A DNA stretch of 64,000 nt from Ruegeria_C sp040830705 (GTDB lineage: Bacteria > Pseudomonadota > Alphaproteobacteria > Rhodobacterales > Rhodobacteraceae): assembly GCA_040830705.1 (NCBI GenBank), contig JBFOME010000015.1, positions 1-64,000 of the forward strand, written 5' to 3'. Both the position numbers and the translations under genes were made by a program. The notes beneath the pieces were generated by a model that saw only the letters and a program-made list of their open reading frames with translations, did not search any database and was not told where the DNA came from. Below are positions 8,192 to 15,953 of the stretch, piece after piece (position 1 is the first letter of the stretch; the number at the start of each line of letters is the position of its first letter).

Positions 8192-9295
8192 TTACCCGGG
8201 GTGGATCAGCGTGCTGAACAGGCGCGGCTCCAGACTGTCGGCGGCAAAGGTCTCGCCATCGGTCAGCACCGAAACGGCGTCATGGCTGTGCAGGCTTTCC
8301 TGATGGCTCGCCACCACCCGGAAGTCACCAATGCGATGGTCTGCTTGCAGTTCCGCGCAAAACAGCCGCACCGCGTCCTCGACAAAGATCGGGTTCGCCG
8401 CGTTCAGTTCAGCAAAGGCCTGCTCATCCTCGCGTTTGACCATCACCTGGGTTTCGGTGGGCACCGCCCGCCGACAGAGCGCGATCAGGTCTTCGAACCA
8501 AAGACAGTGGGCATCCGGGTCCAGCACCACAGAAATGCGCGCCACCGACCGTTGAGAATGCGGTGTCGCCAATTGGCCGCGCATCACCCGCGCATGTTCG
8601 GACAGTTCCAGTGAGCAGGGGCAGGTGGACGAATAGACATAGTCCAGATGCATGATTTTCTTGCGCTCGCCCGCAACCTCGATCAGTTCAAGGGCGAAAT
8701 CGTAGTACTGATAGCCTTCCAGCCCCGAGCGCAGGCTTTCCACTTTGACCGGATAGGAAAACCGCATCTGGATACGCGCATCAAAGCTGTCCAGATCGGA
8801 TTTGTAATCGTCCAGCGCCGCTTCGATGGTCTCAAAGCTGAAGGTTCGTTCGGCATGTTTGTAGAAGGACCGCATAATGCGGGACATGTTGATGCCCTTC
8901 TTTTCGTCATCAAGGCTGACCGTCCCGGTCACCGAAGTCTCCAGCGTCAGATCCGACCCGCCCTTCGAATGGAACCGCACCGGCAGGCGAAAATTCGATA
9001 TCCCCACATGCTGGATATGCTGCTGCGCCCCTCGGATCAGGCTGGATGGGCCGTTTTGCAAGTCGGGCAGCGTCGCGCGGTACGCGGCATCCACGTCGAA
9101 ATCTTCGGGATAGTCCCGCGACAGCGCCGGGTAATTCACGCCGCTCTGTCCGGGAATCAGTTTTGCAACCGCGGGGTCCAGCGCCGCGATGTCGGCATCA
9201 CTCGCGGATTTTGCCCATGCACGCAGAACGTCCAACGCCGCCTCGGCCGCCTTGCGGTTCGGTGCTTCTTCCAGGTCGCGCGGTTGGAAATTCAT
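8192..9295 (-). CDS. folE2: GTP cyclohydrolase FolE2 (type IB)
   Basis: FolE2 converts GTP to dihydroneopterin triphosphate, the first step of folate (and, in other organisms, queuosine) biosynthesis. It is the type IB enzyme, unrelated in detail to FolE and not strictly dependent on zinc. The 367-residue protein shows the family block SSTCPCSLELSEHARVMRGQ with the conserved metal-ligand Cys, and further family blocks such as PVRFHSKGG and LDPDAHCLWFEDLI. The start ATG at 9293-9295 gives MNFQPRDLEEAPNRKAAEAAL. I see no obvious zinc-regulator (Zur) box in the 184 bases between it and metZ. Confidence 0.93.
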   Translation of the reverse strand: MNFQPRDLEEAPNRKAAEAALDVLRAWAKSASDADIAALDPAVAKLIPGQSGVNYPALSRDYPEDFDVDAAYRATLPDLQNGPSSLIRGAQQHIQHVGISNFRLPVRFHSKGGSDLTLETSVTGTVSLDDEKKGINMSRIMRSFYKHAERTFSFETIEAALDDYKSDLDSFDARIQMRFSYPVKVESLRSGLEGYQYYDFALELIEVAGERKKIMHLDYVYSSTCPCSLELSEHARVMRGQLATPHSQRSVARISVVLDPDAHCLWFEDLIALCRRAVPTETQVMVKREDEQAFAELNAANPIFVEDAVRLFCAELQADHRIGDFRVVASHQESLHSHDAVSVLTDGETFAADSLEPRLFSTLIHPG

Positions 9296-9449
9296 GGGTC
9301 TGTCCCCTGTCTCTCGCCTGCGGCATTGGGCAGCCTACGCCACCGACAGCCTTCAATCTAGCTTCTATACGGCGCTCATAGCAAACCGGATCGCAGAAAA
9401 TCGTCAGAATTCGCCAATTTACGCCCTGATGCAGTCGCAGGAAGAGGGT

Positions 9450-9473
9450 GCGAGGTGCGTGTCGGCACCTCGC
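9450..9473 (-). terminator. Stem-loop just after metZ
   Basis: A perfect 9-bp stem (GCGAGGTGC with GCACCTCGC, loop of 6) begins 7 bases past the metZ stop. It lacks a T-run on the metZ side and is followed by CTGCTTTT on the other strand, so it may act as a weak bidirectional terminator or an mRNA-stabilising hairpin. Confidence 0.5.
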
Positions 9474-9479
9474 CTGCTT

Positions 9480-10670
9480 TTAAGATTGCGAGGCCACCAG
9501 CGCTGCCTGAAGGTCACCGATCAGATCGTCCGTGTCCTCCAGCCCGACCGAAAAGCGGATCAGGCCCGGTGTGATGCCCAGTTCGTCGCGCTGCTCATCA
9601 GAGAGGCGCTGATGGGTCGTCGTGGCCGGGTGCGTCGCGATCGATTTGGCATCACCCAGATTGTTCGAGATCACCGGGATCGTCATCGCGTTGAGAAACG
9701 CAAAGGCCCCTTCCTTGCCACGGCGAATGTCCAGCGAAAGCACGGTGCCCCCTCTGCCATCCAATTGCGACTGCACCAATGCGTTCTGAGCATGGGTTTT
9801 GAGCCCTGGATAGAGCAGACGCTCCAGCGCCGGATGGCCCTCAAGCGCTTCGGCGATTTTCTGGGCGCTGTGGGCCTGCGCATTGACCCGCAGCGACATG
9901 GTCTCCAGCCCTTTGAGCATGACCCAGGCATTGAACGGGCTAAGCGCACCGCCGGTATGTTTCAGATAGGGCTCGACCGTGCCTCGGATGAAGTCACGGG
10001 TGCCCAGGATAATACCGCCCAGCGCACGGCCCTGCCCGTCTATGTGCTTGGTGGCCGAGTAGATCACCACATCCGCGCCCTGTTCGATCGCCCGCGAAAA
10101 GACCGGGGTCGAAAAGACGTTGTCGACCACAACAGTCGCGCCAACGGCATGGGCCAATTCGGAAACTGCTGCGATGTCAATGACTTCCAGCGTGGGATTC
10201 GACATGGATTCAAAGAACACCGCCTTGGTGTCGGGCCGTAGCGCCGCCTTCCATTGGTCCAGATCGGTGCCATCCACGAAAGTAACCTCAACCCCGTAAC
10301 GGGACAGGATATTCTCAACTATATAGAGACACGATCCAAACAGCGCCCGCGCTGAAACGATATGGTCACCGGCTTTGAGCATTGAGGTCAGAGCGCCATT
10401 CACCGCTGCCATACCACTGGCGGTCGCAAACCCGTCCTCGGCCCCTTCCAGCGCGGCGATGCGCTCTTCGAACATGCGCACGGTGGGGTTGCCGTAGCGG
10501 GCATAGATGAACTCGTCATCGCCGGATTGGATGAACCGGGCTTCGGCCTGCTCGGCGTTGTCATAGACAAAACCCTGGGTCAGAAAGATCGCCTCGCTCA
10601 CTTCGCTATATTGGCTGCGGCGGATCCCGCCATGAACGGCCTGAGTGCGCTTGTTCCAGTTCTTGCTCAT
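9480..10670 (-). CDS. metZ: O-succinylhomoserine sulfhydrylase
   Basis: PLP-dependent enzyme of the Cys/Met metabolism family, which makes homocysteine directly from O-succinylhomoserine and sulfide in methionine biosynthesis. The 396-residue length and sequence match MetZ. The PLP lysine is Lys208 in VIYSATKHIDGQGR, the cofactor-phosphate loop is ASGMAAVNGAL, and the tail HPATTTHQRLS is typical of the family. The leader contains a SAM-II riboswitch followed by a hairpin with a U-run, so expression should fall when S-adenosylmethionine is abundant. MetY- or MetB-type activity cannot be fully excluded from sequence alone, but the riboswitch and the overall sequence favour MetZ. Confidence 0.94.
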   Translation of the reverse strand: MSKNWNKRTQAVHGGIRRSQYSEVSEAIFLTQGFVYDNAEQAEARFIQSGDDEFIYARYGNPTVRMFEERIAALEGAEDGFATASGMAAVNGALTSMLKAGDHIVSARALFGSCLYIVENILSRYGVEVTFVDGTDLDQWKAALRPDTKAVFFESMSNPTLEVIDIAAVSELAHAVGATVVVDNVFSTPVFSRAIEQGADVVIYSATKHIDGQGRALGGIILGTRDFIRGTVEPYLKHTGGALSPFNAWVMLKGLETMSLRVNAQAHSAQKIAEALEGHPALERLLYPGLKTHAQNALVQSQLDGRGGTVLSLDIRRGKEGAFAFLNAMTIPVISNNLGDAKSIATHPATTTHQRLSDEQRDELGITPGLIRFSVGLEDTDDLIGDLQAALVASQS

Positions 10671-10704
10671 CTTGTCCTCTTCCGCGCCGGTCTTGCGGCG
10701 CCAA

Positions 10705-10740
10705 TAAAAAACCCCCGAACGCGGTCAAGCGAAAGGGGGG
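10705..10740 (-). terminator. Intrinsic terminator in the metZ leader (riboswitch expression platform)
   Basis: Read on the minus strand: CCCCCC (10740-10735), an 18-base loop containing a CGC/GCG inner pairing, GGGGG (10716-10712), then six T (10711-10706). It lies between the SAM-II aptamer and the metZ start codon at 10670, so it probably terminates transcription when ligand is bound. Confidence 0.85.
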
Positions 10741-10752
10741 CTTTCATCCTGA

Positions 10753-10807
10753 CCTTTTAGCGGTGTTGTTTAGCGTGGCCCGCAATCCGGTAACAAATCG
10801 CCACGTC
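10753..10807 (-). promoter_or_regulatory. SAM-II riboswitch aptamer upstream of metZ
   Basis: On the minus strand the leader reads GACGTGGCGATTTG, then a short loop with CCGG, then GGCCACGCTAAACAA and GCTAAAAGG. These are the conserved elements of the SAM-II (metA) class: the P1 strand GUGGCGAUUUG pairing with CCAC, followed by the pseudoknot strand UAAACAA and GCUAAAA. The class is known mainly from alphaproteobacteria, upstream of metA, metX and metZ. The downstream hairpin with a U-run is the expected expression platform. Confidence 0.93.
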
Positions 10808-10948
10808 GTCTGAGCGATGGCTTTAAGCCGCGCCCGCTTGGGCGTCAAGCCCGCAACAAGGATCGTCACGGGTCTGCAATCATTTGTTCATCTTCGTTTC
10901 ATATGCTTCGAGCAGAAGGCAGCCACAACATCTTGTGTGAGGCGGAGC

Positions 10949-11884
10949 ATGCCGTTGATCAGGATAAATGCCGAAGGGACCAGGCCCGTGCTGCATGGCA
11001 GCCCACAGGCCCCGTCAAAGCTGCTGGCTCAGGCGCGTGTCGGAACCGGCCCGATAATCGTGATGACCCACGGCTGCAAGTATGAACCCGGCCACGCCCT
11101 ACACTGCCCTCATCGGACGATACTGGCTTTGTCGCAGACCGGAACAAACCGGACCGTCATGTCGTGGCCCGAGAAGCTGGGCTTTGGCCAGGGCAACCCG
11201 GATGAGGGGCTGGCCATTGCCTTTGGCTGGAACGGGCGCGGCGGTTTGATGCAAGCGAGGCAGCGGGCGGTCGAAGCCGGATATGCGCTGGCCGAAGTTG
11301 TCCGGTATCTGCACCAGATCGCCCCACACAGACCCGTGCATTTCATCGGCCATTCCATGGGGGTCGAACTGGCGCTTGAGGCGCTGCATCACCTGCCGCC
11401 GGGCGGGCTGTCGCGGATTATCTCCCTGACTGGCGCGGCTTACCACAAGCGGGCGCGCGCGGCTCTGAAAACAGACGCAGGCCAATCCGCCACCTTCATC
11501 AACGTCATCAGCCGTGAGAATGATCTGTTCGATTTCCTGTTCGAATGCCTGATCGCGCCGCCCGAGCCGGGCGACCGTGCCCTTGGCCAAGGGTTGAGCG
11601 CGCGCAATGCAGTCACGCTGCAACTGGATTGCCGCCGCACACTTGAGCACATTTCGCGTTTTGCCGGTCCGGTGGTAGGGCCCGAGCGCCGCATCTGCCA
11701 TTGGTCCAGTTATCGGCGACCCGGTGCGCTGGCATTCTACAACGCTCTGCTGCGCGCGCCTGAAGGGTTCGACCTGTCACTGTTGCGCATTGGGCTGCCC
11801 ACGACACCCGCGCCGCGCTGGTCCCGATTGATGAGCCTGCCGCAGCCGCAGTTCTCCTTGCCGTTCACGCAGAAAGCGTCATGA
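10949..11884 (+). CDS. Alpha/beta hydrolase
   Basis: A 311-residue cytoplasmic protein with an alpha/beta-hydrolase core: the nucleophile elbow is HFIGHSMGVEL, and the oxyanion region near the N terminus reads IIVMTHGCKYEPG. I chose the ATG at 10949 (MPLIRINAEGTRP), preceded by GGCGGAGC, because the longer frame upstream has no family-like sequence and would run into the metZ riboswitch region. No signal peptide is visible. The substrate is unknown. The GST gene at 11912 follows after 27 bases and may share the transcript. Confidence 0.8.
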   Translation: MPLIRINAEGTRPVLHGSPQAPSKLLAQARVGTGPIIVMTHGCKYEPGHALHCPHRTILALSQTGTNRTVMSWPEKLGFGQGNPDEGLAIAFGWNGRGGLMQARQRAVEAGYALAEVVRYLHQIAPHRPVHFIGHSMGVELALEALHHLPPGGLSRIISLTGAAYHKRARAALKTDAGQSATFINVISRENDLFDFLFECLIAPPEPGDRALGQGLSARNAVTLQLDCRRTLEHISRFAGPVVGPERRICHWSSYRRPGALAFYNALLRAPEGFDLSLLRIGLPTTPAPRWSRLMSLPQPQFSLPFTQKAS

Positions 11885-11911
11885 TCCCGGTCTGACGACG
11901 GAGGATCACGG

Positions 11912-12607
11912 ATGCAGCCCATTGATTTCTATTACTGGCCGACGCCAAACGGTTGGAAGGTTTCTATCGCGCTCGAAGAAATGGGGCTGCCCTTTGATCT
12001 ACATCTGATCGATATCGGCAAGGGCGATCAGTTCGAGTCGGGATTTCTGGAAATCTCACCCAACAACCGGATGCCCGCCATCACCGACCCATTCGGCCCG
12101 GACGGCGCGCCGATCTCCCTGTTCGAAAGCGGTGCGATCCTGATGTATCTGGCGCGCAAGACCGGGCGGTTTTATGGCGAGACCGAACGGGACCGGATCT
12201 CGGTGGAACAGTGGCTGATGTGGCAGATGGGCGGTGTCGGGCCGATGGCCGGACAGGCGCATCATTTCCTAAAATACGCCCCCAAGATGGAACCGCCGCA
12301 GGACCTGCCTTATGCAAAGGACCGCTACCGCGCCGAGGTCGGGCGGCTTTATGGCGTGCTGGACCGGCAACTGGCCAAGACCGAGTTCGTGGCAGGCGAT
12401 TTCTACTCCATCGCGGATATGTCGATCTGGCCCTGGGCCAGCCTTTGGGAAGGGCAGCAGCAGGCCCTGCATGACAAGCCTCATTTCGCACGCTGGCTTG
12501 AAGCGGTTGCCAACCGCCCTGCCGTGCAGGCCGGGCAATCGCTGAAAATCGGACTGCGCGGCGACCATCAGGGTAAAGAGGCCCAATCGGTGCTGTTCAA
12601 ACGCTAA
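11912..12607 (+). CDS. Nu-class glutathione S-transferase family protein (YfcG/YghU-like)
   Basis: A 231-residue GST-fold protein with an N-terminal thioredoxin-like domain and a C-terminal all-helical domain. The active-site start FYYWPTPNGWKVSIALEEMGLPF is the TPNG motif of the Nu class (YfcG, YghU), whose members bind glutathione disulfide and show disulfide-bond reductase activity. FESGAILMYLARKTG is the glutathione gamma-Glu binding ES motif. A ribosome binding site (GACGGAGGATC) precedes the ATG. It converges with the PPOX gene after only 6 bases. Confidence 0.88.
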   Translation: MQPIDFYYWPTPNGWKVSIALEEMGLPFDLHLIDIGKGDQFESGFLEISPNNRMPAITDPFGPDGAPISLFESGAILMYLARKTGRFYGETERDRISVEQWLMWQMGGVGPMAGQAHHFLKYAPKMEPPQDLPYAKDRYRAEVGRLYGVLDRQLAKTEFVAGDFYSIADMSIWPWASLWEGQQQALHDKPHFARWLEAVANRPAVQAGQSLKIGLRGDHQGKEAQSVLFKR

Positions 12608-12613
12608 GGCCCG

Positions 12614-13216
12614 TCACCACATGCGGTCTTTTGCATAGTCGGAATAGCCCGCGTCATAGGCCGCGCCATCAAAACTCTCATCGGTCTCGTTCACGAACTG
12701 ACCCGCCGTTGGCACCAGATGCCCGTTATGTTCACGGGTCCAGAGCCCCGACCGCAAAAGCGCCTTGGCGCATTGGAAATAGACCTCACCCACCGTGATC
12801 ACCGCGACGGAACGCGGGCGCCTGCCCTTTTTCTCGTACCTTTCGAGCACCATCTCATCCGCCGTCAGGATCGCGGTGCCGTTGATGCGCACCACGTTGT
12901 TGCTGCCCGCCACCATGAACATCAGGCTGACTCGACCGTCCCGCACGATATTGCGCAGCGTGTCGATGCGGTTGTTGCCCATCCAGTCGGGCAGCTGGAT
13001 CGTCCGGTCATCGACGATCCGCACCACCGGGCCGTCCTCGCCCCTTGGGCTGGCATCCGTGCCTTCTGGTCCTACGCTGGTCAGAACCACAAAGCGCGAG
13101 GCCTCGATCCACCGCTGGTAATGCGGGGTCAGGCGCGTGCGGACCTTGGTCAGCGACCGCGGTACGGCCGCTCCGTAGATTGCCTCAAGATCTTTTATGT
13201 CGGTGATGGTCTGCAT
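12614..13216 (-). CDS. FMN-binding pyridoxamine 5'-phosphate oxidase-like flavoprotein
   Basis: A 200-residue protein of the PPOX split-barrel type, in the subgroup often named MSMEG_1061-like FMN-dependent flavoproteins. Family-like segments are FVVLTSVGPEGTDASPRGEDGPVV, LPDWMGNNRIDTLRNIVRDGRVSLMF and NVVRINGTAIL. Such proteins bind FMN or F420 and act as small oxidoreductases; the substrate is unknown. The start is set at the ATG at 13214-13216 (MQTITDIKDLEAIYG); an upstream ATG at 13243 is possible. It is divergent from an AraC regulator 70 bases away, which is its most likely controller. Confidence 0.83.
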   Translation of the reverse strand: MQTITDIKDLEAIYGAAVPRSLTKVRTRLTPHYQRWIEASRFVVLTSVGPEGTDASPRGEDGPVVRIVDDRTIQLPDWMGNNRIDTLRNIVRDGRVSLMFMVAGSNNVVRINGTAILTADEMVLERYEKKGRRPRSVAVITVGEVYFQCAKALLRSGLWTREHNGHLVPTAGQFVNETDESFDGAAYDAGYSDYAKDRMW

Positions 13217-13256
13217 CCTGCGCTCCGTCTGTTTTGACCTGGACATAGCTTGTCTC

Positions 13257-13296
13257 ATTTGGCCGATGGGGTCATATATTCGCCAGATGGGCCAAA
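13257..13296. promoter_or_regulatory. Inverted repeat between PPOX gene and araC-type regulator
   Basis: ATTTGGCC at 13257-13264 is repeated as GGCCAAAT at 13289-13296, with 24 bases between the arms. The right arm overlaps the proposed start of the AraC regulator (13287), so binding there could repress the regulator itself. Confidence 0.4.
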
Positions 13297-14051
13297 TATC
13301 GACATCCGCGTCCCGGGCGACCTCTGCCGATGCGCTACAGCATCTACCTCAGAGCGTTGTCAGTATGCGCAGGCAATATGAGGCGGGCTATGTCTCGCGC
13401 TGGCACAGCCATCCGCGCACGCAATTGATCTATGCGGTGTCCGGCCTGATGATGGCCGAAACAAAAGAGGCAAGATGGACCGTGCCCGAACGCCATTGCC
13501 TGCTGGTGCCCGCTGGTCTGCCGCATGAGGTGCGGATGGTCGGAGCCGTCGATCTTCAATCGCTCTATATTACGCCGGACAGCTTTGCCGGGGGCAGCGC
13601 GAAGTTCTGTCAGGTTCTGGCCGTCTCTGACCTGCTTGCGGCGTTGATCGCGCGCTATTGCGATCTGGGCAATCCATGGCCCGAAACCGATCACGCCCAT
13701 CACCTGAGCCGGTTGATCCTGCTTGAACTGGCCGGTGCGCAGGCGGCGCCACTTGCACTACCCTTTCCTGACCACGCCGGGTTGCGCAGAGCCTGCGAAA
13801 CGCTACTTTGCGATCCATCGCAGCCACTTACCATCGATGGCTGGGCCACCGAGGCGGGCTTGAGCCGTCGATCGTTTACCCGGCTCTTCAAACGTCAGAC
13901 CGGGCTCAGCTTTGGCGAATGGCGTCAGCGGCTGCGGTGTCAGGCGGCGTTGCAGGGGGTTGCGCAGGGGCAGCCATTGGCGCGCGTCGCAGCCGCGGTG
14001 GGCTATGACAGCCCCTATTCGCTCGGCGCAATGATGCGACGATTGCTTTAG
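13287..14051 (+). CDS. AraC-family transcriptional regulator
   Basis: A 254-residue regulator. The N-terminal half is a cupin-type AraC sensor domain (RWHSHPRTQLIYAVSGLMMAE, then PERHCLLVPAGLPHEV). The C-terminal half carries two helix-turn-helix units (TIDGWATEAGLSRRSFTRLFKRQTGLSFGEWRQRLR, then VAAAVGYDSPYSLGAMMRR). The ATG at 13287 is preferred; ATGs at 13266 and 13197 would add residues with no family similarity and would overlap the divergent gene. The effector is unknown. It probably controls the PPOX gene. Confidence 0.86.
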   Translation: MGQISTSASRATSADALQHLPQSVVSMRRQYEAGYVSRWHSHPRTQLIYAVSGLMMAETKEARWTVPERHCLLVPAGLPHEVRMVGAVDLQSLYITPDSFAGGSAKFCQVLAVSDLLAALIARYCDLGNPWPETDHAHHLSRLILLELAGAQAAPLALPFPDHAGLRRACETLLCDPSQPLTIDGWATEAGLSRRSFTRLFKRQTGLSFGEWRQRLRCQAALQGVAQGQPLARVAAAVGYDSPYSLGAMMRRLL

Positions 14052-14089
14052 GCGCAACGGCAGGTGGCGCAGACGTCAGCGACGCCCTT

Positions 14090-14536
14090 TCATTCGGCGA
14101 TGTCTTCGGCCCAGAGGGCAGGTTTTTCCGCAATGAACCGTTTCATCAGCGCGATGCAATCGGGATCGTCTGCGATGATCACATCTACGCCGCGCTCGCG
14201 CAGGAACGCCTCGTTACCGCCAAAATTGACGGCCTCGCCAATCACCACGCGCGGGATGGCAAATTGAACGATTGTGCCCGCACACATCATGCAGGGCGAC
14301 AACGAAGTATAGAGCGTGGTGTCGCGATAAGTTCTCTGCCGACCCGCCTTGCGCAACGCATCCATCTCGCCATGTGCAATGGGATCGCCGCGCTGCACAC
14401 GCTGGTTGCGTCCCCGCGCCAACTCTTCGCCACCGCGTGCCAGAACCGACCCGATCGGGCAGCCGCCCTCGTCGAACCCGGCCTTTGCCTCGTCATAGGC
14501 GATCCGCAAAAAGTGGCGATCCACTTCCGTCATCAT
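14090..14536 (-). CDS. Cytosine deaminase of the yeast Fcy1 type
   Basis: A 148-residue zinc-dependent deaminase. The zinc ligands and catalytic Glu are His55 and Glu57 in HGEMDA, with Cys82 and Cys85 in PCMMCAG. The C-terminal third closely follows fungal cytosine deaminase (Fcy1/FCA1): FGGNEAFLRERGVDVIIADD, then a block ending in KRFIAEKPALWAEDI. This argues for hydrolysis of cytosine to uracil rather than for tRNA-adenosine (TadA) or guanine deaminase activity. It is unrelated to bacterial CodA, which is an amidohydrolase. The first two codons are both ATG, so the start could be 14536 or 14533. No permease or uracil gene is adjacent. Confidence 0.82.
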   Translation of the reverse strand: MMTEVDRHFLRIAYDEAKAGFDEGGCPIGSVLARGGEELARGRNQRVQRGDPIAHGEMDALRKAGRQRTYRDTTLYTSLSPCMMCAGTIVQFAIPRVVIGEAVNFGGNEAFLRERGVDVIIADDPDCIALMKRFIAEKPALWAEDIAE

Positions 14537-14739
14537 CCCGATACCTCTCGCGCGTTTTCACGCGCCAACGCTGACGATCCTCGGCATCCCAGTCAAGCGC
14601 GCCCTAAACAGTGAGAACAAAGACAGAAAATCCATCAAGAAACCGCATAGCCAGGCACCCGAATGCAATTGAGGCTGGAAACAGGACACCGGCTTGTCTA
14701 AGGACTCTGCCGAAACACCGCCGCAGCAGGGGAGCGCCC

Positions 14740-15063
14740 ATGGCCAAGATCACCTATATCGAGCATAACGGGACCGAACATGTCGTCGAGGTCGCGAACG
14801 GTCTGACCGTGATGGAAGGCGCACGCGACAACAACATTCCCGGCATCGAGGCCGATTGCGGCGGCGCATGCGCCTGTTCCACCTGCCATGTCTATGTCGA
14901 CCCTGCCTGGGTCGAGAAGGTGCCTGCCAAGGACGACATGGAAGAGGACATGCTCGATTTCGCCTATGAGCCTGATCCGGCCCGCTCGCGCCTGACCTGC
15001 CAGATCAAGGTCACGGACGCATTGGACGGGCTGGTGGTTCAGATGCCGGAAAAACAGATCTGA
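14740..15063 (+). CDS. fdxE: Ferredoxin VI, adrenodoxin-type [2Fe-2S]
   Basis: A 107-residue ferredoxin almost superimposable on ferredoxin VI of Rhodobacter capsulatus: it begins AKITYIEHNGTEHVVEV, has ADCGGACACSTCHVYVDPAW, and ends LVVQMPEKQI. Cluster ligands are Cys40, Cys46, Cys49 and Cys87. Adrenodoxin-type ferredoxins serve Fe-S cluster assembly or cytochrome P450 electron transfer; the role here cannot be told from the sequence. The ATG follows GGGGAGCGCCC, a good ribosome binding site. Its TGA overlaps the ATG of the next gene (TGATG). Confidence 0.93.
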   Translation: MAKITYIEHNGTEHVVEVANGLTVMEGARDNNIPGIEADCGGACACSTCHVYVDPAWVEKVPAKDDMEEDMLDFAYEPDPARSRLTCQIKVTDALDGLVVQMPEKQI

Positions 15064-15851
15064 TGCCAGGCAAATCGCCGCGTTGCCCGCTCCGCCCGTG
15101 GCGAGGCTGGTCCCGCGGCGCGCTGACAGGTCTGAGCCTGTGGCTGATGGCCGCAAACGGGCAAGGTCACGCTCAGACGGCCGATGATTGGTCGCCCTCG
15201 GCCGTCATCGAAGATGCGCGTTTTGCCGATCCAACAGATGTCTACGCGCACGCTGTGCTAGGCGATGCGCTGGAATGGTCTGTTTTACACATATCCGGCT
15301 CCGGTCAGGATGGAACACCTGCAACCGTCGAAATCCGTCTACCTTCGGACCATGTCTTTGAAGACCTCACCCCACGCCTGATCGATCTGTCGCTTGATGG
15401 GCGGCCCGACGCGGTGATGGTTGTTGAAACGGACATGGATCGCGGGGCCGCGCTGGCGCTTTACGGGACCGGCGGCAAGATTGCTGAAACACCCCATATT
15501 GGCACCCGGTTTCGATGGCTGGCACCGGTCGGTGTGGCGGATCTGGATGGGGACGGCCATGTCGAGATCGCCTATGTTGATCGCCCCCACCTCGCCAAGA
15601 CCCTGCGCATCTGGCGGTTCGCAGATGGGCAACTGACCGAAATCGCCGCGATCCCCGGCCTGACCAATCACCGGATCGGCGAGGACTTCATCTCAGGCGG
15701 CCTGCGTGACTGCGATACTGGCCCCGAATTGATCCTCGCCAGTGGCAACTGGTCTCGCGTCATTGCGGTGTCTTACGATCAGGGCTGGATCCAATCCGAC
15801 CTTGGCCCATTCAAAGGCCCAATTAGCCTCTCAGCCGCTCTGAGCTGCTGA
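15063..15851 (+). CDS. Secreted protein with a VCBS/FG-GAP-like repeat
   Basis: A 262-residue protein with an Arg-rich N terminus and a hydrophobic signal stretch ending near GHAQTADDW, so it is probably exported. The middle contains GVADLDGDGHVEIAYVDRP, an FG-GAP/VCBS calcium-loop motif, and similar weaker blocks occur before and after it, suggesting a partial beta-propeller. It has no catalytic motif. Translational coupling to fdxE is certain from the one-base overlap. The function is unknown. Confidence 0.8.
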   Translation: MPGKSPRCPLRPWRGWSRGALTGLSLWLMAANGQGHAQTADDWSPSAVIEDARFADPTDVYAHAVLGDALEWSVLHISGSGQDGTPATVEIRLPSDHVFEDLTPRLIDLSLDGRPDAVMVVETDMDRGAALALYGTGGKIAETPHIGTRFRWLAPVGVADLDGDGHVEIAYVDRPHLAKTLRIWRFADGQLTEIAAIPGLTNHRIGEDFISGGLRDCDTGPELILASGNWSRVIAVSYDQGWIQSDLGPFKGPISLSAALSC

Positions 15852-15953
15852 ACTGCTGAACTGCTTCTTCATCGCGTCCCCATTGATCTTTTGGGGCAGC
15901 AGGGGCCGCGCCCGATCAAAAACAATCGAGACAGGCGCAGGCGGGCATTTGGA

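Noticed and set aside
7879..8217. Small plus-strand frame in the gap before folE2
   Set aside because: It begins inside the histone-tailed gene on the other strand and has no family-like content; the gap is better explained as a regulatory leader.
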